From Macrostomum hystrix (lineage: Eukaryota; Platyhelminthes; Macrostomidae), in the NCBI GenBank assembly GCA_950097015.1, contig CATNEN010000003.1, positions 5,961,001 through 6,025,000 of the forward strand: a stretch of DNA of 64,000 nucleotides, written 5' to 3'. The notes beneath the pieces were generated by a model, which was not told the DNA's origin, ran no database searches, and was given only the letters and a program-made list of their open reading frames with translations. Below, piece after piece: positions 35,110 to 46,074 of this stretch (position 1 is its first letter; every line of letters starts with the position of its first letter). Position numbers and translations under genes: made by a program.

Positions 35110-35360
35110 CTTCCAGCGTCCTATCTCAACAAGGTCTCATCTCTCCCCTGTCTCATCTCTCCCCTGTCTCATCTCTCCCCTGTCTCATCTCTCCCCTGTC
35201 TCATCTCTCCCATGTCTCATCTCTCCCGTGTCTGATCTCTCCAGTGTCTCATCTCTCCCGTGTCTGATCTCTCCCGTGTCTCATCTCTCCCCTGTCTCAT
35301 CTCTCCCGTGTCTCATCTCTCACCTGTCTCATCTCTCCCCTGTCTCATCTCTCCCGTGAG
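35110..35360. repeat. 16-base minisatellite family, downstream of the M8-like gene
   Basis: About 15 units of TCTCATCTCTCCCCTG and close variants. Purine-rich strand is minus, the same sense as the gene at 35652. Confidence 0.88.
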
Positions 35361-35590
35361 TTTCTCCACTTACGCCGAAACGGCTGCTACAAAGTACTTA
35401 TATGTTAAAATTTAGTTAAAGCCCTGTTGAATCAAGGCTTCTAATAAAGGCCATTCTTGCTTCTGACGAAGCGCAATTTGCCACGATACTCAAATCGTAA
35501 GATCAATTTTGACAATACGCAGATCAAAGTGCGTTTGAAATAAGCAATGGTAAAATAATAGATTGTGTATTTCTATAAAAAAATTCCAAA

Positions 35591-35596
35591 TTTATT
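35591..35596 (-). terminator. Candidate polyadenylation signal
   Basis: Minus-strand AATAAA about 56 bases beyond the stop codon of the M8-like gene; a second AATAAA lies at 35635-35640. Confidence 0.45.
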
Positions 35597-35651
35597 TAAA
35601 CAATAATTGTGCAGTGCACAAAATGCAATCATTTTTTATTCAAGAACTCTC

Positions 35652-38600
35652 TCAGACGATTCCACCCGACTGCTCTCCGTCCGTCTGGTTGCAGTCGCCG
35701 TCATGAATGTTTAAACTGACGCCAGCAATGTCCACGTCACACTCGTTCGATGGTACAATCGACCCTGGACTAGTCGCAGGGGTTGGCTCCGGCGTGACCT
35801 GCGGCTTCGGACGTCGATGCTTGATGGCAATCAGTGACACCGTCAGTAGGAGGCCAAGCACGAGGAAACCGCCAACAGCTCCGCCGACAATCACTTCTGT
35901 TAGCGGGAAGCTCGAGTCTTCGTAGATGGTGTATTCTCTGCGGTGTTATGAGTTGTTAAAGCTAACTCAATTTTTATTCGGTACAAATCGGTAGCAATTG
36001 TGAAGTGACCATAATTATAGACTGCAATTTTCGACGATCTAAAGGCAAAGGAACTGAACTGTAGGCCTAAGGTTAGAGTCCGCGACTTGACCCTAAAATA
36101 GTCTAACATCTGCCCTCCCATATATTTTTAGAGGGGTTCCAACACCCAAGTCACATTAGTCGCTGTAGCCTTGTGGTAAGGGCGTCGGACTCACGACTTA
36201 AAGGTCAGGAGTTCGATTCCTGACTCCGCTGGAACAATTCGTGACCTTTAGCTGCTTTGAAAGTAACTCACTCAACAGACGTAGCGAAATGTGAAGCTCC
36301 GTTCAACTTGATGGCGAAGTTGCCAGAAGACACTCGGCTAATAATCTTCTGGGCTTTAGTGTCCGCGTCCACTGCGAAATATGCGATTTAAGACAAAAAT
36401 ATGTGCAGTTCCAGATATTTAAGCCTCCGACACGCTGACCAGATAAGATCTCAGCTCTCCCTTGGTCTCATCCCTCGGGCCATGTCTCACCTCCTATGTT
36501 CGATCTCTCCCGTGTCTGATCTCTCCCGTGTCTGATCTCTCCCGTGTCTGATCTCTCCCGTGTCTGATCTCTCCCGTGTCTCATCTCTCCCGTGTCTGAT
36601 CTCTCCCGTGTCTCATCTCTCCCGTGTCTGATCTCTCCCGTGTCTGATCTCTCCCGTGTCTCATCTCTCCCGTGTCTCATTCATCCCGTGTCTCATTCAT
36701 CCCGTGTCTCATTCATCCCGTGTCTCATTCATCCCGTGTCTCATTCATCCCGTGTCTCATTCATCCCGTGTCTCATTCATCCCGTGTCTCATTCATCCCG
36801 TGTCTCATTCATCCCGTGTCTCATTCATCCCGTGTCTCATTCATCCCGTGTCTCATTCATCCCGTGTCTCATTCATCCCGTGTCTCATTCATCCCGTGTC
36901 TCATTCATCCCGTGTCTCATTCATCCCGTGTCTCATTCATCCCGTGTCTCATTCATCCCGTGTCTCATTCATCCCGTGTCTCATTCATCCCGTGTCTCAT
37001 TCATCCCGTGTCTCATTCATCCCGTGTCTCATTCATCCCGTGTCTCATTCATCCCGTGTCTCATTCATCCCGTGTCTCATTCATCCCGTGTCTCATTCAT
37101 CCCGTGTCTCATTCATCCCGTGTCTCATTCATCCCGTGTCTCATTCATCCCGTGTCTCATTCATCCCGTGTCTCATTCATCCCGTGTCTCATTCATCCCG
37201 TGTCTCATTCATCCCGTGTCTCATTCATCCCGTGTCTCATTCATCCCGTGTCTCATTCATCCCGTGTCTCATTCATCCCGTGTCTCATTCATCCCGTGTC
37301 TCATTCATCCCGTGTATCATTCATCCCGTGTCTCATTCATCCCGTGTCTCATTCATCCTGTGTCTCATTCATCCCGTGTCTCATTCATCCCGTGTCTTAT
37401 CTCCTCTGTCTCAACTCTCCCGTATATTCTCTCTACACCGTCTCATCTCTTCACTATCTCATCTCCCTACTTTCTGATCTCAAATCAGAAAATCGTCTTT
37501 CTCTCTAATATATTTGCTGACCACCTGGCGACTATTGAAGCGAATTTTTTTACCCAATTCAAACAACTCACCATTGGGGTCCCGATTCTGCCAGATGGCA
37601 ATCACGGAGCCCGCTCTAACTTCCAGAATGTGAATGAAATCTACGTCAGTTGAGAGGGCCTCAGCCAGAGCGAACTGTAGGACAATTTTGAACTCGGCAA
37701 TCAGATCTTTGCTAACTAGCTGGTTGTAGTTTAGCGTTGAGAATCGGATTTTGAAATTTTTGGCTGAGCCTAAAAAATTGGAATTTGAGAGTGAGACTAC
37801 TTGCGAGTAGTGCTCTACGGAGTTGTGCCGCCTGTTGCACAGCCGCAGCTATTTCTCAGCGAAAGAAAAGTAGAAAGACCCCAGTAATATTTCAAATGAC
37901 CCACTGCCTTCTTCTCGATAGCTCCCAAACCGAATGATCGATTTTCGTGAAATGGTTACATAATGAAATTTTCTAAAGCCTATGTTTTGGGATTCTGGAA
38001 GTTGTTTCATCGGATAGAGGGGAAATTTTTTGGCTGTGTTCTGGATTTTCATGGCCATTGGTTGATTATGTTTTGAGATACAGAACAAGAAGCCTGGGTA
38101 TTCTTTGAAAGAAAGTGTCATTTGAAAGACCTCTCGTGGACTTCTACTGTGAAATGCTGCGAACAGCTGTTCAGTCCACAAACTGGGGGCCTCCACACCC
38201 ACCAAAATTACCTCACCAGCTGATGCTGCAGGTTTCAAATTTACAATCGGGTCAAGCGAGAAATTTGAGAAATTCAGAATGAGAGAAAAATGACTTACTG
38301 GACGACAATTCCGCTTCAGAATATTCCGCTTTCAAGAGATCTGAAAAAAATAACGAAAAAACACTCATTTTTTGTAATGCTTTTCTAAACAATTTTGGAT
38401 CTGATAAGGTTTGCGTGCGCTAAATACAACATTTATCCCTCTAACCTTCTATGTTGTTGAGTGATTCAGTCGACTCAATCAAAATCTGACGCCACAGACG
38501 ACCTCCGATGAGGAGATCTTGCACTGAAGTGCGACGCGGACAAACTCGGCGCATCGGAGCGCAGACAACGCCTCGACCGTGACAGTCGGGACCTCCCAAG

Positions 38601-41559
38601 GATGGACAATTGGTAGCGACCTCCGTCTTGTTGACCCGGTCTCTCCAACTGGTTTGATAGAAACGCGAGGCCAATGGCCAGGACCTTAACAACAGGGGGG
38701 TATTTCAGATACGATTTTTTCTGTATGTATGTATTTCTGTATATAAATATTCGACCAATGGCCATGAAAACCCAGAAAACTGGTAGATATTTCCCGCTCT
38801 ATCCGATAAAATAACTTCCAGAATCACAAAAACATCGGCATCGAGATCTTCAACGATTCTAGACGGGGTATCTAATGGCAAGAAACTACTAATATAGGCA
38901 TCGGTTTCTGATCAGAAAATGTCATCATCTAAACACGCCAGCGTAATAATACATGTAATAATAATTTTTTTTTATTTATAATATTGTTATTTTTGCTCCT
39001 GCTTCTTCTTCTTCTTGGCGTTTATTCAATCTAGCTTTTTCATTTGGCTGCGAAGGAAAGTACGAGCTAATAAAAGCCAAAAAGGAATACATTTCAAGCA
39101 CTGACCCTCTACGTCGACGTCTGATCATTGTCGAGCAGTCGACTTTGACGCATGCTGGCCGAAGTTCACCAGATCGGCCTTGTCTCAGCACGGAATGCCA
39201 TTCCCCTGAACATTGGCTTCGCCTCCTATGTCGTTGCTGTCCGTCCGTTGGTGCCTTAACCGATGGCGTTGTTGGCAGGACAGCGGCGCATTGGGAACCA
39301 GTCAGTTGCCGGCATGCGCCCACGGTGCGATGAAAATAATCCGGCACTAGAGCTGGCGTAGAAGCGGAGCTACTGGGCGAGCAGAACCCAGTGCTGGATG
39401 TGCTATGGCAGTAGCGGGCAAACTCACAGCCGGCCAGGTGGCCCCAGAGCATCAGATCTGCTTGAGCATAGTTCGGCCGATACCAGCCGGAGTCTTCTAG
39501 CAGAGCCAGGGTGCCGCTGTCAAGCACACTCGCGGCCGGGCTTACCTGTTCAGCCGCCATCACCGATGACAGCATGAAGCCGGCGTCCCATGAAGTCCGC
39601 AGTCGGCGCAATCCTCGCCTGGACTGAAGCGGCAGGCCGCGGCTGCAGTTGAAGTGACTGGTGGCAAAGAGACGGACAGCCGGCGAGACTACAAAGCGTC
39701 CTCCTGAGTCGAGCAGTTCGCCTCTGCTAAGACTCATCCAGGTGTCATTGATGGCGTTGTAACGCTGGTACGTGCTCATAAGACGCCGCGAGAAGCCGAG
39801 CAAGCGTAGAAACTCAGCGAGGAGGCGCTGCAGGAAGCTGCCGCTCAACGATGCGCCTAAACTGACATCGTGAGGTCGCAGTAGTAATCGACCTGCAATC
39901 GGACGATTCACTCCAGGCTGCGAGGCGCAGTGTTGCGAGGCCATGCTGACGATTCCTTCCTCGTCTTCTAAGCCTTCCATTTCGTCTTCGCCAGCTTCGG
40001 ACTCTGGCTCGCCCTCCTCGTCATCGTCTGTCAGTGTTGGCGGCTCAGTCAGCGCACTGACGAACATCAGATAGCTCGCGTTGAGAGCGCCAGTGCCAGA
40101 TGGTATCAGCGTGGTCTTGACAGCATCAGTTGCCATTGCAGTGTCATTTTTTACTTGTATTGAATCGTTTGGCTGACTTAAGTGGTAGACTGCTAGTTCA
40201 GACAGGTACACATCGGGAATCTAAAATGACGATGACAATGAAGCTCCAGTTAACATAGATTCAAGAGGCCAACTTCAAAAGCCTAAAAAACGGTTCACAG
40301 TGACTCACCCGAAATGAATCTCGAAAACGCTTGCCTCCGCACTTCTCTCCGGTGTAGCTTGACATCAACTGACGACACCTCTTCGAATCCAACCATTCAG
40401 CGCAATAGGCTTTTGGTGAGCGACTAATTAGAAGAGGTGTCAGCTCCGGATTACCCATATGATGAGCTGTTACATGTGAAGGTTGTGCGATACTTCAATA
40501 AGTCACTTAATCAGCTAGCTGATTTCTACAGATTTACAGATGACAATGCATTGTCGCGATAGAGACACAACATACTCTTAGAGATGATACACAACAGACT
40601 CTCATAGATGATACACAACAGACTCTCATAGACTATACACAACAGACTCTCATAGATGATACACAACGGACTCTCATAGACGATACACAACGGACTCTCA
40701 TAGACGATACAGAACAGACTCGCATAGACGATACACAACAGACTCTCATAGACGATACACAACAGACTCTCATAGACGATACACAACAGACTCTCATAGA
40801 CGATACAGAACAGACTCGCATAGCCGATACACAACAGACTCTTAATGATGATACACAACGGACTCTCATAGACGATACACAACAGACTCTCATAGACGAT
40901 ACACAACAGACTCTCATAGACTATACACAACAGACTCTCATAGACGATACACAACAGCCTCTCATAGACGATACACAACAGACTCTCATAGACGATACAC
41001 AACAGACTCTCATAGACGATACACAACAGACTCTCATAGATGATACACAACAGACTCTCATAGACTATACACAACAGACTCTCATAGATGATACACAACA
41101 GACTCTCATAGACGATACACAACAGACTCTCATAGACGATACACAACAGACTCTCATAGACTATACACAACAGACTCTCATAGACGATACACAACAGCCT
41201 CTCATAGACGATACACAACAGACTCTCATAGACGATACACAACAGACTCTCTGGTATTATAGAAAACATTAATTTCATAGTAATGATCAAAATAATTGGC
41301 AGGACAAAAGTTAACAAGCCTTCAAAGAACCCTTACCAGTCAACAGCTGTTCTAGTCGCTCAGTCGCTGTATTCAACGCGTCGCTTAGAAGCAGTTTCTG
41401 TGAATCTGTCAGCACCAAATTGAGTTCATCCGTGTACACAACATGAATTCGCAATGAGGACCAAAAGCCATTGCTTTTGTTGACAACCTCTGCCGCAATT
41501 GAAATCCATGTAAATAATAAAGTAAATATAATTATTTTCTGATGAACTCTAGCCGTCAT
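35652..41559 (-). CDS. Leishmanolysin-like (M8) pseudopeptidase with SEA-like region and membrane anchor
   Basis: Eight exons: 41559-41337, 40466-40309, 40220-39106, 38648-38446, 38340-38299, 37769-37572, 36371-36272, 35937-35652. All phases agree and give 774 residues. A signal peptide starts the protein, followed by the M8 N-terminal motif LRIHVVY. Exon 3 has YLMFVSALT, NRPIAGRLLL, LFATSHFNCS, TLALLEDSGWYRPNY and WGHLAGCEF, clear leishmanolysin (LMLN/invadolysin) signatures. The zinc motif HExxHxxGF reads AEFLRLLGF (262-270), and the third ligand His before Trp is Ser337, so all three zinc ligands are lost. A Cys-rich piece follows (CPSLGGPDCHGRG), then about 100 residues with a RAGSVIAIW strand and RVSSGNFAIKL, like SEA-type domains. 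A membrane helix is at about 695-718, with a 56-residue tail. It is probably a cell-surface binding protein, not an enzyme. Fusion of two genes by my model is possible but every phase fits. Confidence 0.82.
36161..36252 (+). mobile_element. SINE-B head fragment in M8-like intron 7
   Basis: tRNA-like head only: CTGTAGCCTTGTGGTAAGGG, CGGACTCACGAC, GAGTTCGATTCCTGACTCC. It ends about 20 bases from the exon 7 donor. Confidence 0.78.
36470..37405. repeat. 16-base minisatellite family, M8-like intron 6, highly homogeneous
   Basis: It starts with TCTGATCTCTCCCGTG units and then, from about 36675 to 37310, holds about 40 identical units of TCTCATTCATCCCGTG. The few variants sit at the far end. Purine-rich strand is in the sense of the gene. 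Confidence 0.95.
37829..38240 (-). mobile_element. SINE-B tail split by a ~300-base insertion, M8-like intron 5
   Basis: GTTGCACAGCCGCAGCTATT at 37834-37853 and CTGCGAACAGCTGTTCAGTC near 38157-38176 are adjacent in intact SINE-B copies. About 300 bases of other sequence lie between them. Confidence 0.65.
37985..38080 (+). repeat. Interspersed repeat C, copy 1
   Basis: Shares GATTCTGGAAGTT, TTTATCGGATAGAG-like and TTTTCATGGCCATTGGT words with the inverted copy at 38740-38835. It lies inside the sequence that splits the SINE-B tail. Confidence 0.65.
38740..38835 (-). repeat. Interspersed repeat C, copy 2 (inverted)
   Basis: Reverse-orientation match to 37985-38080, located in M8-like intron 3 (38649-39105). 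Confidence 0.65.
40560..41255. repeat. 24-base minisatellite, M8-like intron 1
   Basis: About 29 units of GACTCTCATAGACGATACAC plus AACA. Variants (GACTATACACAACAG, AACAGCCTC) repeat in blocks. Confidence 0.92.
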
Positions 41560-42124
41560 TGACGACGGAATATGTAATTCCTTTAAAAAGAAGTTTCAAG
41601 CAATCTGGCAGTTCTCTTAAGGCTCGTATATTTCTCTCCGACTTCGTAGACGGTTTTGTGGCCTATTTTTTTCAACTTAAATGGATTAATGAATGACACT
41701 GCTATATTCTAAGCTTGAGACGAAGAGGAGACGGAGAAAAATATAGAGGGACAACGAATAAGAAAAGAGAGTTATATACTAGCTCGAATAAGCGAGCGCA
41801 GGAACGAACAATGGGCTGGCGAACAATGCTACGCTGGACTGGTTTCGAAGCAGGTTGGAAATGCTGAGTTTAGAAAGTTTCGATTCAAAGCAATGAATGA
41901 CATTCAAATAGGTGTGTTTAGCAAGGTTTATTGAGCTACACTGGCTGCAGAGAAAACTGGTAATGTGGACTAGTGCACCTGAAGCCAATTCTTGGCATAA
42001 ACTAGTAGCATAATTTTATTTCAACTCTGTCCTTCCTGTGTTCATGAGTTTCAATTCAGTATAACGGCAGACAGACTTGCAAAATATATTTGAGAGCTTA
42101 CGACAAAGTTAGATAGGTAGCTAG
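41560..42124. other. Upstream region of the M8-like gene
   Basis: No array or SINE. A 69-codon minus-strand ORF (41779-41988) resembles nothing. Confidence 0.35.
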
Positions 42125-43135
42125 ATAGATAAAGCTAGATAGACAGTGAGAATTCTAGCGAGAGACTGGGTGAGATACACAGTGAGAATTCTAGCGAGAG
42201 ACTGGGTGAGATAGACGGTGAGAATTCTGGAGAGAGACTGGGTGAGATAGACAGTGAGAATTCTGGAGAGAGACTGGGTGAGATAGACAGTGAGAATTCT
42301 GGAGAGAGACTGGGTGAGATAGACAGTGAGAATTCTAGCGAGAGACTGGGTGAGATAGACAGTGAGAATTCTAGCGAGAGACTGGGTGAGATAGACAGTG
42401 AGAATTCTGGAGAGAGACTGGGTGAGATAGACAGTGAGAATTCTGGAGAGAGACTGGGTGAGATAGACAGTGAGAATTCTGGAGAGAGACTGGGTGAGAT
42501 AGACAGTGAGAATTCTAGCGAGAGACTGGGTGAGATAGACAGTGAGAATTCTAGCGAGAGACTGGGTGAGATAGACAGTGAGAATTCTGGAGAGAGACTG
42601 GGTGAGATAGACAGTGAGAATTCTAGCAAGAGACTGGGTGAGATAGACAGTGAGATTTCTTGCGAGAGACTGTGTGAGATAGACAGTGAGAATTCTGGAG
42701 AGAGACTGGGTGAGATACACAGTGAGAATTCTAGCGAGAGACTGGGTGAGATAGACAGTGAGAATTCTAGCGAGAGACTGGGTGAGATAAACAGTGAGAA
42801 CTCTTGCGAGAGACTGGGTTAGATAGACAGTGAGAATTCTGGCGAGAGACTGGGTGAGATTGACAGTGAGAATTCTGGCGAGAGACTGGGTGAGATAGAC
42901 AGTGAGAATTCTAGCAAGAGACTGGGTGAGATAGACAGTGAGATTTCTTGCGAGAGACTGGGTGAGATAGACAGTGAGAATTCTAGCAAGAGACTGGGTG
43001 AGATAGACAGTGAGATTTCTTGCGAGAGACTGGGTGAGATAGACAGTGAGAATTCTAGCGAGAGACTGGATAGACAGTGAGATTTCTTGCGAGAGACTGG
43101 GTGAGATAGACAGTGAGAATTCTGGAGATAGATAT
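42125..43135. repeat. 36-base satellite, intergenic
   Basis: About 27 units beginning AGACAGTGAGAATTCTAGCG and ending GAGACTGGGTGAGAT, with GGAGAG and TTGCGAG variants. Each unit carries one GAATTC. Long ORFs on the minus strand are artefacts. Confidence 0.93.
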
Positions 43136-43753
43136 AGCAAGTAAAACACATCAAAATTATTGGCAGACAAAATACTGAGATGTGTTACAGATAAATAGAT
43201 GGTTTTTAGCTTGTATCTAGATATAAAGTTTTTGCTCTTAATTGTAAGCTCTTATTCATTGTAATGTTTTCGACCTCTAGTTGCTCATTGTATTTTTACA
43301 TTTGAAGGGCCGAGCAAGTCGCTCTTTTATTTTCAGTGTTTTCTTGACTTGCTAATTTGAAAAAAGAGTTCAAGTTTTGCTTTGTGTTTCGATGCTTTTT
43401 GTTTGCTACAAATAAGAGACTCAAACTCAAAGACAGGTATAATAATTTTTAATCTTCTTTAATTTGCAACAAAAACTCGTTATTTTTCAGTCGGAACATA
43501 TCCGATGCGCAACTACAAGGAGGAAATTTTTTGAGTGTGAGCTTGATTAGTATTTTTTTTCCATTTTACCAATGCAGGTAATTGCATTAACAAACCTCAA
43601 TGATACTTAACGAGCTATACAATCTACTGGCTAATACATTGCTCTGTGTGGTAGTCATTGACAACGATGACAACAAATAGACCGATAGAGACTGTATATC
43701 GCAGTAGGATTTTACACGTGTAGCTGCCATTTTGAGACTAATATTAAATAGTC
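43136..43753. other. Upstream region of the PAN/lectin gene
   Basis: AT-rich. Presumably promoter; nothing specific recognised. Confidence 0.35.
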
Positions 43754-44874
43754 ATGAATGTGCTTCTACTGCTAGTCGCAGGCATGTTTGTCACTGCCTT
43801 TGCAGTGTTCAATCAGGACTTTCTGAGCTTCGAGAATGCCTTACTGTGCATGCGCAGTCAGTTCACAGAGACCCACCCGGACATTAGCTCGGAGAGGCAT
43901 TGCGCGATGCTGTGCAGAAACGAGACCCGCTGTCAGGCCTTCAGCCTGATCGACGGACCCTGTCAGTTGTTCGTGTTCGACAAGTGCAGCAAGAGAGTGC
44001 GCCATTGTCAAAACTGCACCCGCAGGGGTCAGGTGTTTATGAAAAAGAAGCCAAACGGTTTGTTGCCTCGGACCAGCCTGTGCCCCAACGGATTCGACAC
44101 CGACTTTTGCGGCACCAAATACGGCATCTACCGGCGCGTTACCAGCTGGGACCAGGCCAAGAGTATCATAGAAACTAAGCCAGGCCTAGTCATCATGGCC
44201 GATGTTGAGGACGCTGCGGAGCTGAACCACATTTACGCCATAATTGTAAGGTACGGTTGAGTGGCAGAGCGGTTAACGCGTTTGCCTCTCGCACCAAGGT
44301 CCCTAAGTTCGATTCCACGGCGAGGCCACATTTATTTGGGGCGCAGCCGCGGAGAGAAGGCTTTGGGGCTTGTCGTGCAATTGACGCCCTTGAGGGCCAA
44401 CCTCCAAGACACAGTGAAGTGTACACTGCCTGACGATGAGAAAGTCAGGGCAGATGTACACACCTGTGTGAGCGAATGCCTGCGTACAGTATTTGTGTGC
44501 GTGTGTGCTCAGGAGTCAGCGAAATGGGCAGAATTGCCTCCTCGCTGGCTGCGGGTCTAGTGTCACCAAATGATGTGCCATTGCCCGCAGCCCACCTGCA
44601 ATTATTATTATTATTAAGGTACGGTTGGGATCTTGTCCTGCTTGGTGGCATTCAACCGTCTGGCAGTCAGGAGCCAGCAGGCGGCTGGCGCTGGAGTAGC
44701 TGCGACACCGCCATCGAAATGAACAGCGGCCTGTGGAGAATAAATGAGCCCAACAATTTCGGATCAGGTGAAAATTTGGTGGCGATTCATCACGAGACTC
44801 CGGCGCTTAACGATGACTCGTTTTCGAGTACCTACACTGGCGTCTTGGCGGAGTGTGTGTCGCCGTTCGACTAG
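43754..44874 (+). CDS. Secreted PAN + C-type-lectin-like protein, exon interrupted by a SINE
   Basis: The first part (43754 on) has a signal peptide (1-17), then a PAN/apple-like module with C50, C54, C60 and C70, then the start of a lectin-like domain (SWDQAK). The second part, to the TAG at 44872-44874, completes it with GGWRW, the carbohydrate-type EPN motif (INEPNNFGSGEN) and LAEC. A SINE-A copy lies between them and creates an in-frame TGA at 44258-44260. If 44251-44618 is spliced out as an intron (AAG|GTACGG to TTATTAAG|GT) the reading frame is continuous, 250 residues. If it is not, the protein stops at 168 residues without the sugar-binding half. The lectin fold lacks the usual Cys after the WDQA segment and in the GEN and ND motifs. 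It is likely extracellular; ligand unknown. Confidence 0.8.
44260..44614 (+). mobile_element. SINE-A copy inserted in the lectin exon
   Basis: Best-preserved family member, 355 bases. A box GTGGCAGAGCGGTTAACGCG, B box AAGTTCGATTCCACGG, body with GTGTACACTGCCTGACGATG and AGAATTGCCTCCTCGCTGGC, tail ending in an ATT repeat. Perfect 13-base target-site duplication TAAGGTACGGTTG at 44247-44259 and 44615-44627. The ATT tail suggests copying by a LINE that recognises that end. Confidence 0.93.
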
Positions 44875-45074
44875 ATGACAAGGTGAATCGCGCAGCGAGC
44901 GCAACGAGCGTAACTGAAATACTCAAGAACTGATTCTATTGTTTTGCTTTTGAAAGATTTTCAACGAGCTGTACCCAAGGACTACTGGAAATAGAAGTAA
45001 CTAACACTAACAGAAGATCTGTCACTGATCTATAACGGCTTTCTAAGAAGCGTTTTCTGATAAATCTCAAAAAA

Positions 45075-45785
45075 AATAAAAAACTGATTTCGAAAAATAA
45101 ATCTGGAAGTTATTTCTAAGAAATCTCTGACCGAATCGATAATTTGTTTCTAAGCAGTGTCTGACAGAATCAAAAAGTGATTTTTAAGAAATCTCTGACC
45201 GAATCATAAGTGGTTTCTAGGCAATGTCAGACCGATTCAATATGTAGTTTCTAAGAAATCTATGACCCAATCATTAAGTGGTTTCGAAGAAATCTCTTAC
45301 CGAATCAATAAGTAGTTTGTAGGAAATCTCTGACCGAATCGACGAGTGATTTCTAAGAAATCTCTGACCGAATCAATAATTGGTTTCTAAGAAATCTCTG
45401 ACCGAATCAATAATCGGTTTCTAAGAAATCTCTGACCGAATCAATAATCGGTTTCTAAGAAATCTCTGACCGAATCAATAATTGGTTTCTAAGAAATCTC
45501 TGACCGAATCAATAATCGGTTTCTAAGAAATCTCTGACCGAATCAATAATCGGTTTCTAAGAAATCTCTGACCGAATCAATAATTGGTTTCTAAGAAATC
45601 TCTGACCGAATCAATAATTGGTTTCTAAGAAATCTCTGACCGAATCAATAACTGGTTTCTAAGAAATCTCTGACAGTATAGATGAGTGATTTCTAAGTAG
45701 TCTCTAAGAGAATAGATTTTTTGTTTTCTAACAAATCTTTGAACTGATTTTTAAGGAAATCTCTGACCGAATCCATAAAAACGCT
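45075..45785. repeat. 34-base repeat, TTCTAAGAAATCTCTGACCG type
   Basis: About 20 units, uniform in the middle (45360-45660) and diverged at both ends. Starts about 200 bases downstream of the PAN/lectin gene; AATAAA at 45075-45080 may be that gene's polyadenylation signal. Confidence 0.88.
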
Positions 45786-46074
45786 TAATAAAGTCACCAT
45801 ACTCAAGTACTATGGTGCAAATGTCTTGCTTTGCTAAAATTGGACGAATTCAATAAAGGAAACTGGTGTTTATATTATATTTAGGCAAACCTAGCGATTG
45901 AAATGACATTCAAACTTCGAGCCATGTCATTCAAGGTTGTCTCGCTGAAACTCTCAGTTTCTCTCTCAATTTGTAGATGAACGCGCAATCTATGCTACTG
46001 AAAGTAGGCTTGAGATTTACTTTAGCGATAAATTACGATTGATTTAAATTGGGTACAAATGAAGCGTCCTTAAT

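Noticed and set aside
36592..37653. 353-codon ORF with a 16-residue periodic protein
   Set aside because: Sixteen bases read three times gives a 16-residue period in all frames; the open frames simply reflect a stop-free unit in an intron array.
37849..38238. 129-codon minus-strand ORF
   Set aside because: Runs through a SINE-B remnant and repeat C within an intron.
42121..43170. 349-codon ORF with LTQSLARILTVY repeats
   Set aside because: Artefact of the 36-base array; 36 is a multiple of three, so one frame stays open.
44260..44340. Possible tRNA gene in the SINE-A head
   Set aside because: tRNA-like boxes only; it is the 5' part of a SINE with target-site duplication.
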